NCBI GenBank assembly: GCA_036345935.2
Contig: JADWOT020000003.1
Span: 17,688,509-17,752,508, forward strand
Reading direction: 5' to 3'
From: Taenia hydatigena
Lineage: Eukaryota; Platyhelminthes; Cestoda; Cyclophyllidea; Taeniidae
Length of the DNA stretch: 64,000 bases
In this document: one piece after another, positions 54,992 to 64,000 of the stretch
Layout of the letters: every line of letters starts with the position of its first letter
Numbering within the stretch: the first letter of the stretch is position 1
Made by a program: the position numbers and the translations under genes
Notes under the pieces: generated by a model
The model's database searches: none
The model's input: the letters and a program-made list of their open reading frames with translations, nothing else
What the model was told of the DNA's origin: nothing

Positions 54992-55429
54992 AGCACTGAC
55001 TTTCCAATTGACAAACAAATTGCTAAAATCATCGAGACTTTTTTGACCATTTGACACGGTCAAAAAAGTATTAAAGCAGGTGGTTGTGTTATCCGGACTG
55101 TAAGAGTCGACTGCTAATTGGTAGCATGGGTGTTAAGGAACTGCCCATTTCATAACAATAGCAGTTTAGATAAATGCAAATGACCTTTTGACGCTGCTGT
55201 ATTTATCATGAACAAGTGGAATCCTGAGATACGCACTATTCTTCGAAACAGATTGATAAATCACAAGAACCTCGTACCACAAATGGTGAATAATGGTTTA
55301 TCATACCATTCAGCTCATCAATGCCTTATCACCAATATGCAAAGGAGCAAGTACCGAAGCCACTTGACACTCTCTTGATTATTGCCCGCAAATCATGCAT
55401 TTAAGCAAGTCTACTTTGCCAGTGAGCTT

Positions 55430-58095
55430 CTAGTTCATCATGCAATCTTCAAGGGGCGTTCGAACCCCACCCTCGAGCTGCCCACGGAAAGGTACGGAAA
55501 GGCACTGTGATGCTTTCAGGTCCTCCTCTTCTGTGCTTTTCGTCCTGGATAAAATTATATAATCTGAAGAATTTTTCCACATCCCCTTCAAGATACAACA
55601 ATTCTCATAAAAGAGTTGTGTGTTCTTTCCTGTATTGAGGCAAAAAACGCACGCATCGATGTGTACATGCCTTTGTAATAAATAAGTATTTGGTGATGTG
55701 CCGGCATTCATCTTGACCTTAACACTCTTCATTATATATCTGACGTACTTGAAAATCAAATAAAGGAGCGCTTTCGAAGTGTTACCATTTTCCCCTACCA
55801 GATAGGATGCTGGGAAGAAAATTTCTTGAAAGTTCTATAGGTCTCGTAATGTGAGTTTATTTTAAAGAGGGACAATTAAATGCCTAATTATCACAAACCC
55901 CAAAAAACACCTGGTGAGGTGAGACCGACCCGAGGGTTTGGGCACAGCGGCTTGCCACAACAGAATTGCCGCACCTGGATCAGTAACGGGGCCCTGCACT
56001 CACGCACGCACGCACGCATGCAAATCCACAAACCATGTACGTCCCACGACCCCTCCAATCGTCGTGCGGTTCACCACACACACGCCTACTGACACGCACA
56101 CGCGCACGCACACATGCACACACGTGTATCAAGCACCCAACCCACCATTTCTCTCCCCACTTAGGCAAATGTCTACATGCCCATAAACAGGATAATGATC
56201 AGGTAGAACTGGAAATGCCTCAAAATCTTGCAGTCACCATCTCGGCCAGATCGCAGAACAACTTCGTGTTCACACTCTCTCTGGTCATGACCTCGTTCAA
56301 GGGACCACCATTGTCTTGGACGCTTCTACATTTCCTTCTCCTCCTACTGTACACCACTTCGACGCACGGAAGTACTGAGTCCTGGCACTATGAGGTGCCA
56401 TTCTTTGTTCCTCCTGATCCCTCTCGTCCCTGCCGACATGCATTTCGCGATGATCCGGAGACGAGTGCTCTGCTTGCGGACTTTGTCGTTATTGGTCATC
56501 CGACGCCCACCTACCAGCACACTTCAGGAGTGCTTTACAATGCCAGCGTTCTCGTGGAACAGGTGCTGAAGCGCCCCCGTCTCTCCATCTACCCTGTGAG
56601 GGAGGGCTTTCCCATTCTCACGGGACCTTTCTCGCAGTGGACAGACTTAGGTCGCTGTTGGATCAACGTCCACTCTGCACGGAAGTACATTTTTTTTATT
56701 GATCGACCCAACTGGGCGGGATTTTTTCGTATCTCTCACCTACCCCTCTTCTACACCACCCAGAGATGGCAAAAGATCCGGACCATCCTGAAGCACCCAC
56801 GTGAGTTGACTGAGTCATCGATGCCGAAATTGGGAAAAAGAGATGTGGGTGGGGGAGGCACAGGTTCCTCTTCTTGTGTGTCTAGCTTGGGTTTTTTTGT
56901 TTTCGGCAAGGCACTAACAACTACCTGATTAAAACAGTATTCTGCGTGCTCTCTTGTCATTTTTTTAATGACTAACACACCGCCGTAGACTGTGTTATAA
57001 TGTCTACGCGTTTTTGTAGCAAGTTGTGATCATATTTCATCAAACAAATGCATTGTAGATAAACAGATTTTGGAATTATAAAGAATGGGATATTCTCAAT
57101 TTTTATCTCACTTTTTGGTTTGCCGCTCTCCAGTTTAATGGGAACGACTTAGCCGCTTAACCCAGTCTTCAGAGGTCAAGCCCAGGTCATTCTACGAGTT
57201 TGTCTATCGAGTTAGGTGTCACAAATGACTTAATATTAACAAGTTAACCCCTGTAGAAAATGGGCTTTATTGCTGAGTAATTTGAAGGATTCGACTTGCT
57301 GCTGCCTCTTTGCATTCTCGCCCTTCATAAAATAAAGGTTCACGAAACCACACACGCTCACTCCCCTCATAAATGGGCTGCTTCAGACCATTCAACGATA
57401 ACTTGGCTTATAAATTGCGTTCGCTGTGATAGTCATTAGCTTGGGAACACTGAGATACGCAGGTTTATTCATGAAGACAAAAAAGAAGAGAGTATGAAGG
57501 TAGGTGAGGCAACACCTCCGGATTCGAAAATGGAAATGTGTGGAGTCGTAGACTCGCCTACGCATTTTCTCACCCAGAGTCTCGTGCAGGCCTCGCACTT
57601 GCATGACCAGTACTGACAAGGTGGGATAGAACAGTGCCGACTTCTTTTCGAAATGCATTCCGCAATGCATGTTGGATGGTAGATGCAATTTTTTAATAAA
57701 AAAAAGTAGATATTACCTTCCCACTTCATCCACTCTTTCGTGATGTGGAAGGGATCCTCTTCCAGCTTGAAAGACGTCAAACCCAAAAGAAGAAAAGAAC
57801 GCCACTGCAAACTTAACTACTACCTCTTTAAAAAATACAGCAGTTGAAAATCGGAAAAGTTTTATTTACCCTTGTTTTTTGGCCTACAAAGATGTGCGTT
57901 CATAAATTTACCCCTTTCCCACTGTAAGTGATATCCCAAGGCGTGTTAAAGAGGGAAACAAATATAATCATCTTTCCATGTGTAGTTTCCTCCAGAGTAC
58001 ATTCAAGGCGAGAGGCAAAAAATCTCTCAAAAATAAAAGTTGGCTTTAGTCCAGTCCTCCTAATATTGACATCACTTTTGACCACTTTATACCGC
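55430..58095 (-). CDS. Tentative three-exon gene fragment, unknown product
   Basis: Proposed exons: 58095-57912 (phase 2 in), 57804-57717 and 55809-55430 (stop); the phases 0 and 1 agree across both joins. The acceptors TTTTATTGGATAG, AAGTTTGCAG and TTTTCTTCCCAG and the donors GTAAAT and GTAATA are acceptable. The last exon is open for 126 codons and has a hydrophobic KALLYLIFKYV stretch and several Cys. The first encodes FNTPWDITYSGKG at its end. No start exon was found and no family recognised. If real, the 1.9-kb second intron contains the first exon of the ligand-like gene on the opposite strand. A 126-codon open frame is not rare by chance in 64 kb. Confidence 0.22.
55995..56130. repeat. 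CA/CG-rich microsatellite cluster upstream of the ligand-like gene
   Basis: Repeated CACGCACGCACGCATGCA and CACACACGC-type units extend for about 130 bases, ending roughly 160 bases before the predicted start codon. Purine-pyrimidine alternation of this kind can adopt Z-DNA. It keeps an upstream frame open, which explains why the ORF appears longer than the likely protein. Confidence 0.85.
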
Positions 58096-61000
58096 CTATC
58101 CAATAAAAGTGATGCCTTCGAAGTATAGCTATTTTATTGCCGTTTGTTTATGATTCCCGAGGGAAAAAAAGAGGGGAACACACACATGGCTGTTCAGTTT
58201 TTTTTAAGAAAACAAATAATGCAGCTTTTGGCGAGAACAGCGGCTCTATAATTGTGTCTTGGGGGGACAATGCAGCCGCCCCGTCCAATCGATGTGTCCG
58301 TTGTCTCGGTTTAACCCCGGTGACAGTGATTAGAATGAGAAGTGGGCAAAATGGACTGAACGCACACGCCGAGGTGGAGTGGACGTTTTCCCTCTGCTAG
58401 CACCAAACATATACGATACTACTATTACTAGTAGTGCATACTTGTCTCAATTATGGAGCATTACCAGGTCAAGTACTTTGCTGCCCAAAATGATTAACTT
58501 ATTTAACACCTGTTGTATGAAAAGAGAGGTTTCCCTTTTCACTTAAGTAGAAACATGCTCTGTTAGGTTAGTATCTCGTTTATTTCAAATCTAAGTAATA
58601 TGGTTAAAAACCTGTTGCCTCTAGTGGGACGATCGGATTAACGCGAATAGCAGACACCTTCATTTCGGAGATGAGTGAAAGAGAGTGTACATTAGTCCCC
58701 CTGCCATGTTCGTCCTATTTACCTACAGAGTGGACCACTCCGTTTTGCCTTTTTCGACGCATTAGAGCAAAAAAAGGTTGCGAGAAGAAGGAGCAAGTCA
58801 TGCCATTTGCTTCGTGTCCATGGGGAATAGAGGAGAGGTGGTAATGAGGGGGGGAGCCCCATTACCCTCCCTGTCGTCCTCACCTCCCTCCTCTTACAGC
58901 TTCATTGGTTGCACACAGGGACGGAAGGGAGGAGAGGCGAGAGATGTGCTTTTAAGATTAGAGTCTCTCAAGAACACTCACTTCACATTTACGGAGTTCG
59001 GGAGTCGTCGAATCATCCTTGTTGGATTTGGGGCATGGATGCGGTGCAGGCGAATGAGACGATTTTTGATCCCAATGAGGTGGACGTCCGGATAACGCGG
59101 TTTACTGTGACTCTTTGTAAGATTATTTTATACCTTGCCTTTATTCTCAGCATTAAATAGCTGAAATTGGTTAAAGTAAACTGAAATGGGTTGTGAGAAT
59201 GAAGTAGGAGGTGAGACTGAAAGCTCCAGGTACGTGGCCTGACGTCCAGCCAGTCCACGCTCAAGACGGGTGTTCCAAGTAGGAGCCACTGATTAGCCTG
59301 ATTTTAGGGGTTACTTTAATTACTCATTGCAAGAAATTCTTATCTACTAATTGTATGAGCAATTTTCACCTTTAATGCCTCAGTCTAGACGTCATGACGA
59401 GGTCATGACAATTTTATGGTTCTTTTTTTTTAAGTAATCTTCCAACGATGGGCTCCAAGAAAGATTGCCATCAGCAGTTCCTGATGGCATAGTTATTCCA
59501 GTCATAGCAACAGTTTAAAGGTGCGTGCCCTCTTCATTTGGAAATAACGAAAATCCCGTCTGAAACTCCAAATCAGAGTTCCATCAGGTAGTGGGAATCC
59601 TACGCATGTAGGCATTTCTTACTACCCCTGAAAAGAGAAGGTTGCATGTTTTTAGGCATCTCTATTATAGTAGCTGAACTGTTAGTAGGTAGCGTATCAA
59701 TGGCAGATGGGGAACCGACTTGTTCGTCCAGGACCGGGTTCGAATTGTCCTCTCGTTCCTCAGATAGCCTTTCGTCTTTTGGGCGCCGTCCCCGGAGGCA
59801 TCCTTGTTGGCGGGTGGTTTGCTTTCCTCTGCTAGTGCGTAGACTTCATCCTCCTAGCCGACCGGCGGAGCGCCTTTGTAGGTTCGAATATTGTCGTGGT
59901 GGACGGTCATCGTCTAAGTACAGAGTTGTCCGTTGCAAACGAGGTAGATTCCACTAACCCATCTACCTTTCAGGAAGGATAGCGCATTTATGATTTGAAA
60001 TGGGCTAGTAATTACCGGCAATCCATCTTTCCCGTCAAGATTTCACGCATAATGGAGGCTGAATATATTCATACCATTGTTTACATGCTAACAATTAAAG
60101 TTATTCACAAATTTGATAGGACATCAGTTTTTTAACTTGAAGGACAATGGCATGGCTTCTGAATGCCAAAACACAGTCAATGGAGTAACTGCATCTCTGT
60201 CGTCAAAATCGGCACAAATACGCGGAATCGCCTGGATTCTGGCCGCCATTTTCGAAGGATCTGCAAGACCAAATAGAGTCCAACTGGATGGGCGTCCGAG
60301 TTCTACAGTTCCGAACAGTCTATTGAATCAGCTCCTGTATAACTTGAATGTCAAGTGATTGAAGGCCTTCCATAGCTCGCTTTAAGTAAACGTCAAGATA
60401 TGTGCCGTTGGTGAGAAGTTAAGGCTTCCTTCTCCTCCCATACAGCTCCGTCCTTTGCTCGGGTTGAGGGCGAATGTTGACACACAAGACTTTGTAGACA
60501 CCGACTACTGACTGGAAGACAACACACACTAAGAAATTCCGGCACTAGCAACCGCATTTTCAAATGCCATCCATTCATGCTGCCAAGGCAGGAATCCACG
60601 GTTCTTTTGTGCATTAATGTAGGGATTGGTATTTTGGACAGTAATCGGCATTACAAGGACCTGTGCCGAGGTCAGACGAAGTGGGTGCTGATAATGCAAA
60701 AAATGTTGATGACTAGGTTGTAGCGAAGTGTCTTCTTTCTTTCCTTCTTTCGCCGCCACTTATTTACACTGTATTTACAAGAGGTGATTCAAGAAAGTTA
60801 TAAATAACAGCAAATCCTCCTCTAGTGTGCGAAAAATGTCCCATATTATTCATTCATGCTGTCAATGCACGATGCTACTTAAATGCTATGTAGCTGATGT
60901 AGAACTTGATTTCTAAAACGTAAAGCCAAACCTCACTTTTTTATCCTCTTACGAAAAGTCGCTTTTTTCAAAGGACAAGCAAGAGACTCCTTTTTGCTAC

Positions 61001-62188
61001 TTTGAATAGAGCGAGGGAAGAACTTCTTGTAATTTAAAACTTTTCCCTCCACAATCCGTCGATTTTTGACGGAGATGCATTTCACCGCGATGGTCCACAC
61101 CTCTTACCACTGTTTCCATACCATCCAGTCAAATTAAAAGACCTAAGTAGTATGCCCATGACATCACACAGTCAGCAAAACTCATGCGCGACGACTCCAA
61201 CTCTGTGTTCTGCCGTAGTTGTGTTGATTTGCAAGGACTTCACAAGCCTTGCCAGCTCCGATGGATTTCCCAAATCCACCCAAACACGTCAAATTCGCAT
61301 TTCCGGTAATTCAAGGTAATACGAGAGACCAGTCTTAACTTCTTTCTCGAATACCACCAATTTAGGGCAGGTGTAACTTATTATGTCACCTCTGACACGA
61401 ATTTCCAAGCACTGCAATGTGTTTTCTGGAAGTATGACTATGAGGTGTGTAATGAAGTTGGAAGAAAAGTCAATCTTCCCACATAAACCATGTCTGCTTC
61501 TAGCCGTGTTTGTGTTAGACTTCAAAAAGTCACTTCAATACTACATTTGCCTGTCAAATTCACCAATCTTTCAGGATGAGCATTGCCATCAAAAAATAGT
61601 TTACCACTTTGGGCAACACAAATATGCGTACTTAAAGTTCATCCATCAACACCCGGATTCCCGAATCATATCATGCGGTATGTATCGCTTCACTTAGCCT
61701 TCAATCCGATGAAAGTTCTACCCCGAGCTTGAAGGAGAGAGGTGTGTATTCTACTCACGCCTGGCCAAAAGAAATAGCCTATGCGGGCAACTTTGTTTGC
61801 AAAGACTCATTTTCTTTTTATCATTAACGTTCAAATTACCCACTTAATTTTGATAGATGGCTATTAAATTATATCCTAGTATGCAACTTACGAGAGCACA
61901 TTTAGAGACAAAACAATAAGGTGAAGTGAAAATTTCTACTTGCTAAATCCACCTTCTGTAAACGCGGTGCATCAAATGGTCGCCTACTTATATGATTTCA
62001 GCGTCACCACTGCAAATGCGTTCACTGCACCATCAGGAAAGTTTGAAAGTGCAACAAGGCCAAGAGATAGTGCTTTCCTGCGTGGTGATGGGTCGACCCG
62101 CCCCCCTCATCTCCTGGTATGTCAACAATACCCAGCAACTCGGTCTATGGAACGTGGCTACTGGTCGTGGCGTCATTCATAAGAACAA
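56287..62188 (+). CDS. Neuregulin/Vein-like secreted ligand precursor, 5' part
   Basis: Exon 1 CDS runs 56287-56800 and ends CAC|GTGAGT; the next exon is 62002-62188, opening after ATTTCAG and ending AA|GTAAGC. The phase-1 join is in frame: 233 residues visible, continuing in phase 2. Residues 8-28 form a signal peptide (Leu-rich core, cleavage near STHG). Residues 40-171 resemble the N-terminal domain of neuregulin GGF2, itself similar to agrin NtA. It begins ADFVVIGH, has an NAS glycosylation site at 85, then a strand pattern and RKYIFFIDRPN, with Cys49 and Cys124 as a likely disulfide. The next exon starts SPLQMRSLHHQES, then GQEIVLSCVVMGRPAPLISWY: the first half of an I-set Ig domain with Cys198 and Trp210. 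The same domain order, and similar residues at the join, occur in GGF2. I infer an extracellular ErbB/EGFR ligand. An upstream in-frame ATG at 56215 is possible, but 56287 gives the cleaner signal peptide. The second Ig half and the EGF domain were not found. Confidence 0.8.
56801..62001 (+). other. 5.2-kb intron of the ligand-like gene
   Basis: Bounded by GTGAGT and ATTTCAG. It contains the first two exons of the tentative minus-strand gene (57.7-58.1 kb). It also holds an exon-like segment at 58900-59116 with a very strong acceptor (CCTCCCTCCTCTTACAG) and a GTAAGA donor. That segment is open in one frame, contains an NET glycosylation site, and enters in phase 0 and leaves in phase 1. Its exit phase fits the Ig exon but its entry phase does not fit exon 1. 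It could therefore serve only as part of an alternative 5' end, or it is coincidence. Confidence 0.5.
59671..59760 (+). repeat. Possible tRNA-derived (pol III) element
   Basis: GTAGCTGAACTGTTAG followed by GGTAGCG resembles an A box/D-arm, and GGGTTCGAAT about 70 bases later resembles a B box/T-arm. No full cloverleaf can be drawn (no matching acceptor stem, poor T-stem). A decayed tRNA-like SINE is more likely than a functional tRNA. It lies inside the ligand-gene intron. Confidence 0.35.
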
Positions 62189-63404
62189 GTAAGCCATCCC
62201 ATCATTTCTCCTTTGCCTCTTTCCACTGTTCCTATCTGCCCACTGCGAGGGGATCAAAGAACTAGTCCTAGATTGCCTGTTATTCCGATGCGTTTTTTTA
62301 TTGAAGAGAGACCCACTTCACTTTCTTATATTCGCACAGTCTAAATGTCCCTTAACCAAATCCAACGTCAAAACCGAAAGTCCAACTTACGTGCAGCACA
62401 AATTTCAAGTTTTATTTTGCCAAATTGACAAAAATTTATAAATGATTGTGTTTTATTGTTTGACTAGGACTAATATACGTTATTTTCATTCTAAATTCTT
62501 TACATCATGCACGGACGTTGTTCTTAGTTGTTTCAAGGGCATTTCACAGATTTGATTTTTAATTTCTCGGTCTAAATTTTGCCCGGAAACGCCTGACCGA
62601 ACTAAATAGGCAATTTGCGCACGGAACTAGTGAGCTACTTCTTTAATGCATTCAAAGACTCCTGACACATAACGAAGGCTCCCAAAAATTCTTTGAGGGG
62701 AAGAAATGGTACAAATGGGGGATGCTGTTGAAAGCAAAGGCGGGTTAGATTACTTGCGTTGTTTAAAGGAAGAAAAGAATAAAAGGGGGAGGTTTGTAAC
62801 ACGTAAAATTTAGGACATCTTCTTAAGATACTCCATCATCCATCCAAGCGCCTGGATAATGATCCATTTAGATTGTAATAGAAATGATCTTACTGTCAAA
62901 TCAACCACCAAGTGTCCAATTTGTGTTACTGCACTTAAAAGCCGGAACTACCTTGTCGACATGTTTCCATAGGTTCTAGTGGCGTCAGTAGTTCGCAGGA
63001 AACGTCTCATCGTGCTGTCGAGAAATGAGGAAGTGTCACTAGAACGCAAAGTTGCCTGCATAGTTAGCATAGGTGAAGCTCTAAAGCCACGATTTTCTTG
63101 GAATATTAAGATTGTAGGACATACATTCATTAATTTATTCCGCAGTCATTCATTCTGCCATCTCAATTAGTCACCAAATTATTGGTCAACTTCAAAAGGA
63201 CAGCAATCAATTCTGACATGACAGTCGGTATTTTCCACAGCCCTCGATAGTTCCTAGTTTACAGTAATTTAATTTATGGCCTCCCTACACATGGGACAGC
63301 ATTTGTGATAAAAAATCACTTTGTTTATTTTTGCGTTTATCGCGTTTTTAGGACAATAACTTTGTAATAGACTTCGTCCTTATGCATGCTTTCTAGCTAA
63401 GGCC
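62189..63404. other. Sequence after the Ig exon; no further exon recognised
   Basis: I searched by eye for the second Ig half (a Tyr-X-Cys motif preceded by Leu and Asp/Gly) and for a six-Cys EGF domain, on the plus strand in all frames, and saw neither. The stretch is AT-rich intronic-looking DNA. The next ligand exon probably lies beyond the window edge. Confidence 0.45.
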
Positions 63405-63770
63405 ATGAATAGTTTGATCAACTCAGAATTTGTAATGCCGTGGCAACTCTATGCGAATGGAACAGTAAATGATTTAACCAAGAAAACAGCAGGCAAATTT
63501 GTGCAAAAAGGGGAAGATTTCAGCCTCGTGCAACCTGACGGCACAGTCAGCTCCATTCACAAGCGCCCAAGTGGGGTTTGTGCTTTGACCTCGTTTTCAC
63601 ATGCGCAATTCTGTCTTGTTGCGTTGCACAGCACTATCACTCTCTCCCTCTGCCCTCTGGGTTTGTTTTGCCTCCTCTCTTCAAGTGCTTTCAAAATTAA
63701 TAAATCCGGACAGCATGTAATTGATGAGAAGTTTGATTTGGTGCAGCATAACGGCACTGTCAGTTGTTAA
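63405..63770 (+). CDS. Hypothetical protein with internal beta-type repeat
   Basis: The frame starts with ATG in a good context (AAGGCCATGA) just after an acceptor-like TTTCTAG and runs 121 codons to TAA. The segments encoded at 63492-63554 and 63708-63767 are similar over about 20 residues (G..V...E.F.LVQ..GTVS; about 11 identities), and a third partial NGTV occurs at the start. The repeat alternates short hydrophobic strands with Asn/Asp-Gly turns, reminiscent of WG-type beta repeats, but the usual tryptophan is absent. The middle part (Cys/Leu/Ser-rich) lies between GTTTGT and a pyrimidine-rich TCTTCAAG and may be an unspliced intron. It cannot be the next exon of the ligand-like gene, because the phase would create a stop. 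Function unknown. Confidence 0.4.
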   Translation: MNSLINSEFVMPWQLYANGTVNDLTKKTAGKFVQKGEDFSLVQPDGTVSSIHKRPSGVCALTSFSHAQFCLVALHSTITLSLCPLGLFCLLSSSAFKINKSGQHVIDEKFDLVQHNGTVSC

Positions 63771-63914
63771 ATGACAAAGACTCTGCTACAAGGGTTGATT
63801 ATCATTGTTTTTATAAGTCTAGCTTTGACTATGGCCAAAAGTAATGCTCTTCTACATCTGGGAAAACACGGTCATGGTATCCACGGATTTTGCCCTGAGA
63901 CTCCCGGTTTGTAA
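63771..63914 (+). CDS. Small 47-residue ORF with signal-peptide-like N-terminus
   Basis: ATG follows directly after the TAA of the repeat-containing ORF. The product begins MTKTLLQGLIIIVFISLA, a charged start with a hydrophobic core, and a possible cleavage site after KSNA. The remaining 21 residues are Gly/His-rich (GKHGHGIHGF) with one Cys. It could be a tiny secreted peptide, or coincidence: 47 codons is short. In a eukaryote the abutting stop and start do not imply an operon. An exon of a neighbouring gene in another frame is also possible. Confidence 0.25.
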   Translation: MTKTLLQGLIIIVFISLALTMAKSNALLHLGKHGHGIHGFCPETPGL

Positions 63915-64000
63915 AGTGCTATAAGCACTTGAATGCGTGGCAGGTTCATTTTTACTGCTGTCCAGGGGGCTAAAAGCTTCTACGTTGAAATTTTCTCGCT

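Larger units (their letters stand above)
38960..55429. other. 16-kb stretch with no confirmed gene
   Basis: Open frames of 60-90 codons occur at chance frequency on both strands; none shows a domain or motif I can name. At 43109-43148 a short ATG frame (MEEKIEGKSSNSSG) follows a GA-rich run and ends at GTAAGT, which looks like a first exon but has no confirmed continuation. Simple repeats and hairpins are listed separately. This is likely intergenic or large-intron DNA. Confidence 0.45.

Noticed and set aside
56035..56286. Upstream extension of the ligand ORF to the first in-frame start
   Set aside because: The extension translates CA/CG microsatellite and would bury the signal peptide; the start at 56287 fits a secreted protein.
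1..64000. CRISPR arrays, bacterial operons, Shine-Dalgarno sites, rRNA genes, clear retroviral or LINE coding regions
   Set aside because: None was seen. The introns and gene structure are eukaryotic, and no reverse transcriptase, integrase or transposase motifs were recognised on either strand.

Overview
The window is eukaryotic nuclear DNA: genes are broken by GT-AG introns, coding density is low, and microsatellites are common. One intron is only 35 nt while others exceed 1 kb. Together with the moderate AT bias, this mix points to an invertebrate, most likely a parasitic flatworm (cestode or trematode). That assignment is an inference from intron style, not a species identification.

Three loci have real support. 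(1) A complete sphingosine-1-phosphate lyase gene lies on the minus strand at 21027-30585. I rebuilt it from 12 exons whose reading phases all agree, giving about 526 residues with the PLP-lysine motif and the flanking active-site motifs intact. (2) A two-exon minus-strand gene at 16869-17906 encodes a 280-residue protein that I do not recognise. (3) The 5' half of a secreted ligand-like gene lies on the plus strand at 56287-62188. It has a signal peptide, then a domain resembling the N-terminal (kringle-like/NtA-like) part of neuregulin GGF2, then the first half of an immunoglobulin domain. The splice phases agree across a 5.2-kb intron. I read it as a neuregulin/Vein-type EGF-receptor ligand whose second Ig half and expected EGF domain were not found in the window.

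Layout: 1-16.8 kb has no confirmed gene and contains microsatellites, small hairpins and a GC-richer, CA-rich stretch (12-15 kb). 16.9-17.9 kb holds the 280-residue gene. 21.0-30.6 kb holds the lyase. 30.6-55 kb is mostly non-coding, with a tentative four-exon small gene at 37.2-39.0 kb. 55.4-58.1 kb holds a tentative minus-strand gene interleaved with the ligand gene. 56.3-62.2 kb holds the ligand gene. 63.4-63.9 kb holds an ORF with an internal protein repeat, followed directly by a 47-codon ORF with a signal-peptide-like start.

Short repeats recur through the window. One is a family with the core GTCAC-N6-GTGA in at least four places. Nothing suggests an operon or pathway linking the genes: the lyase ends sphingolipid breakdown in the ER, while the ligand-like protein would act outside the cell.
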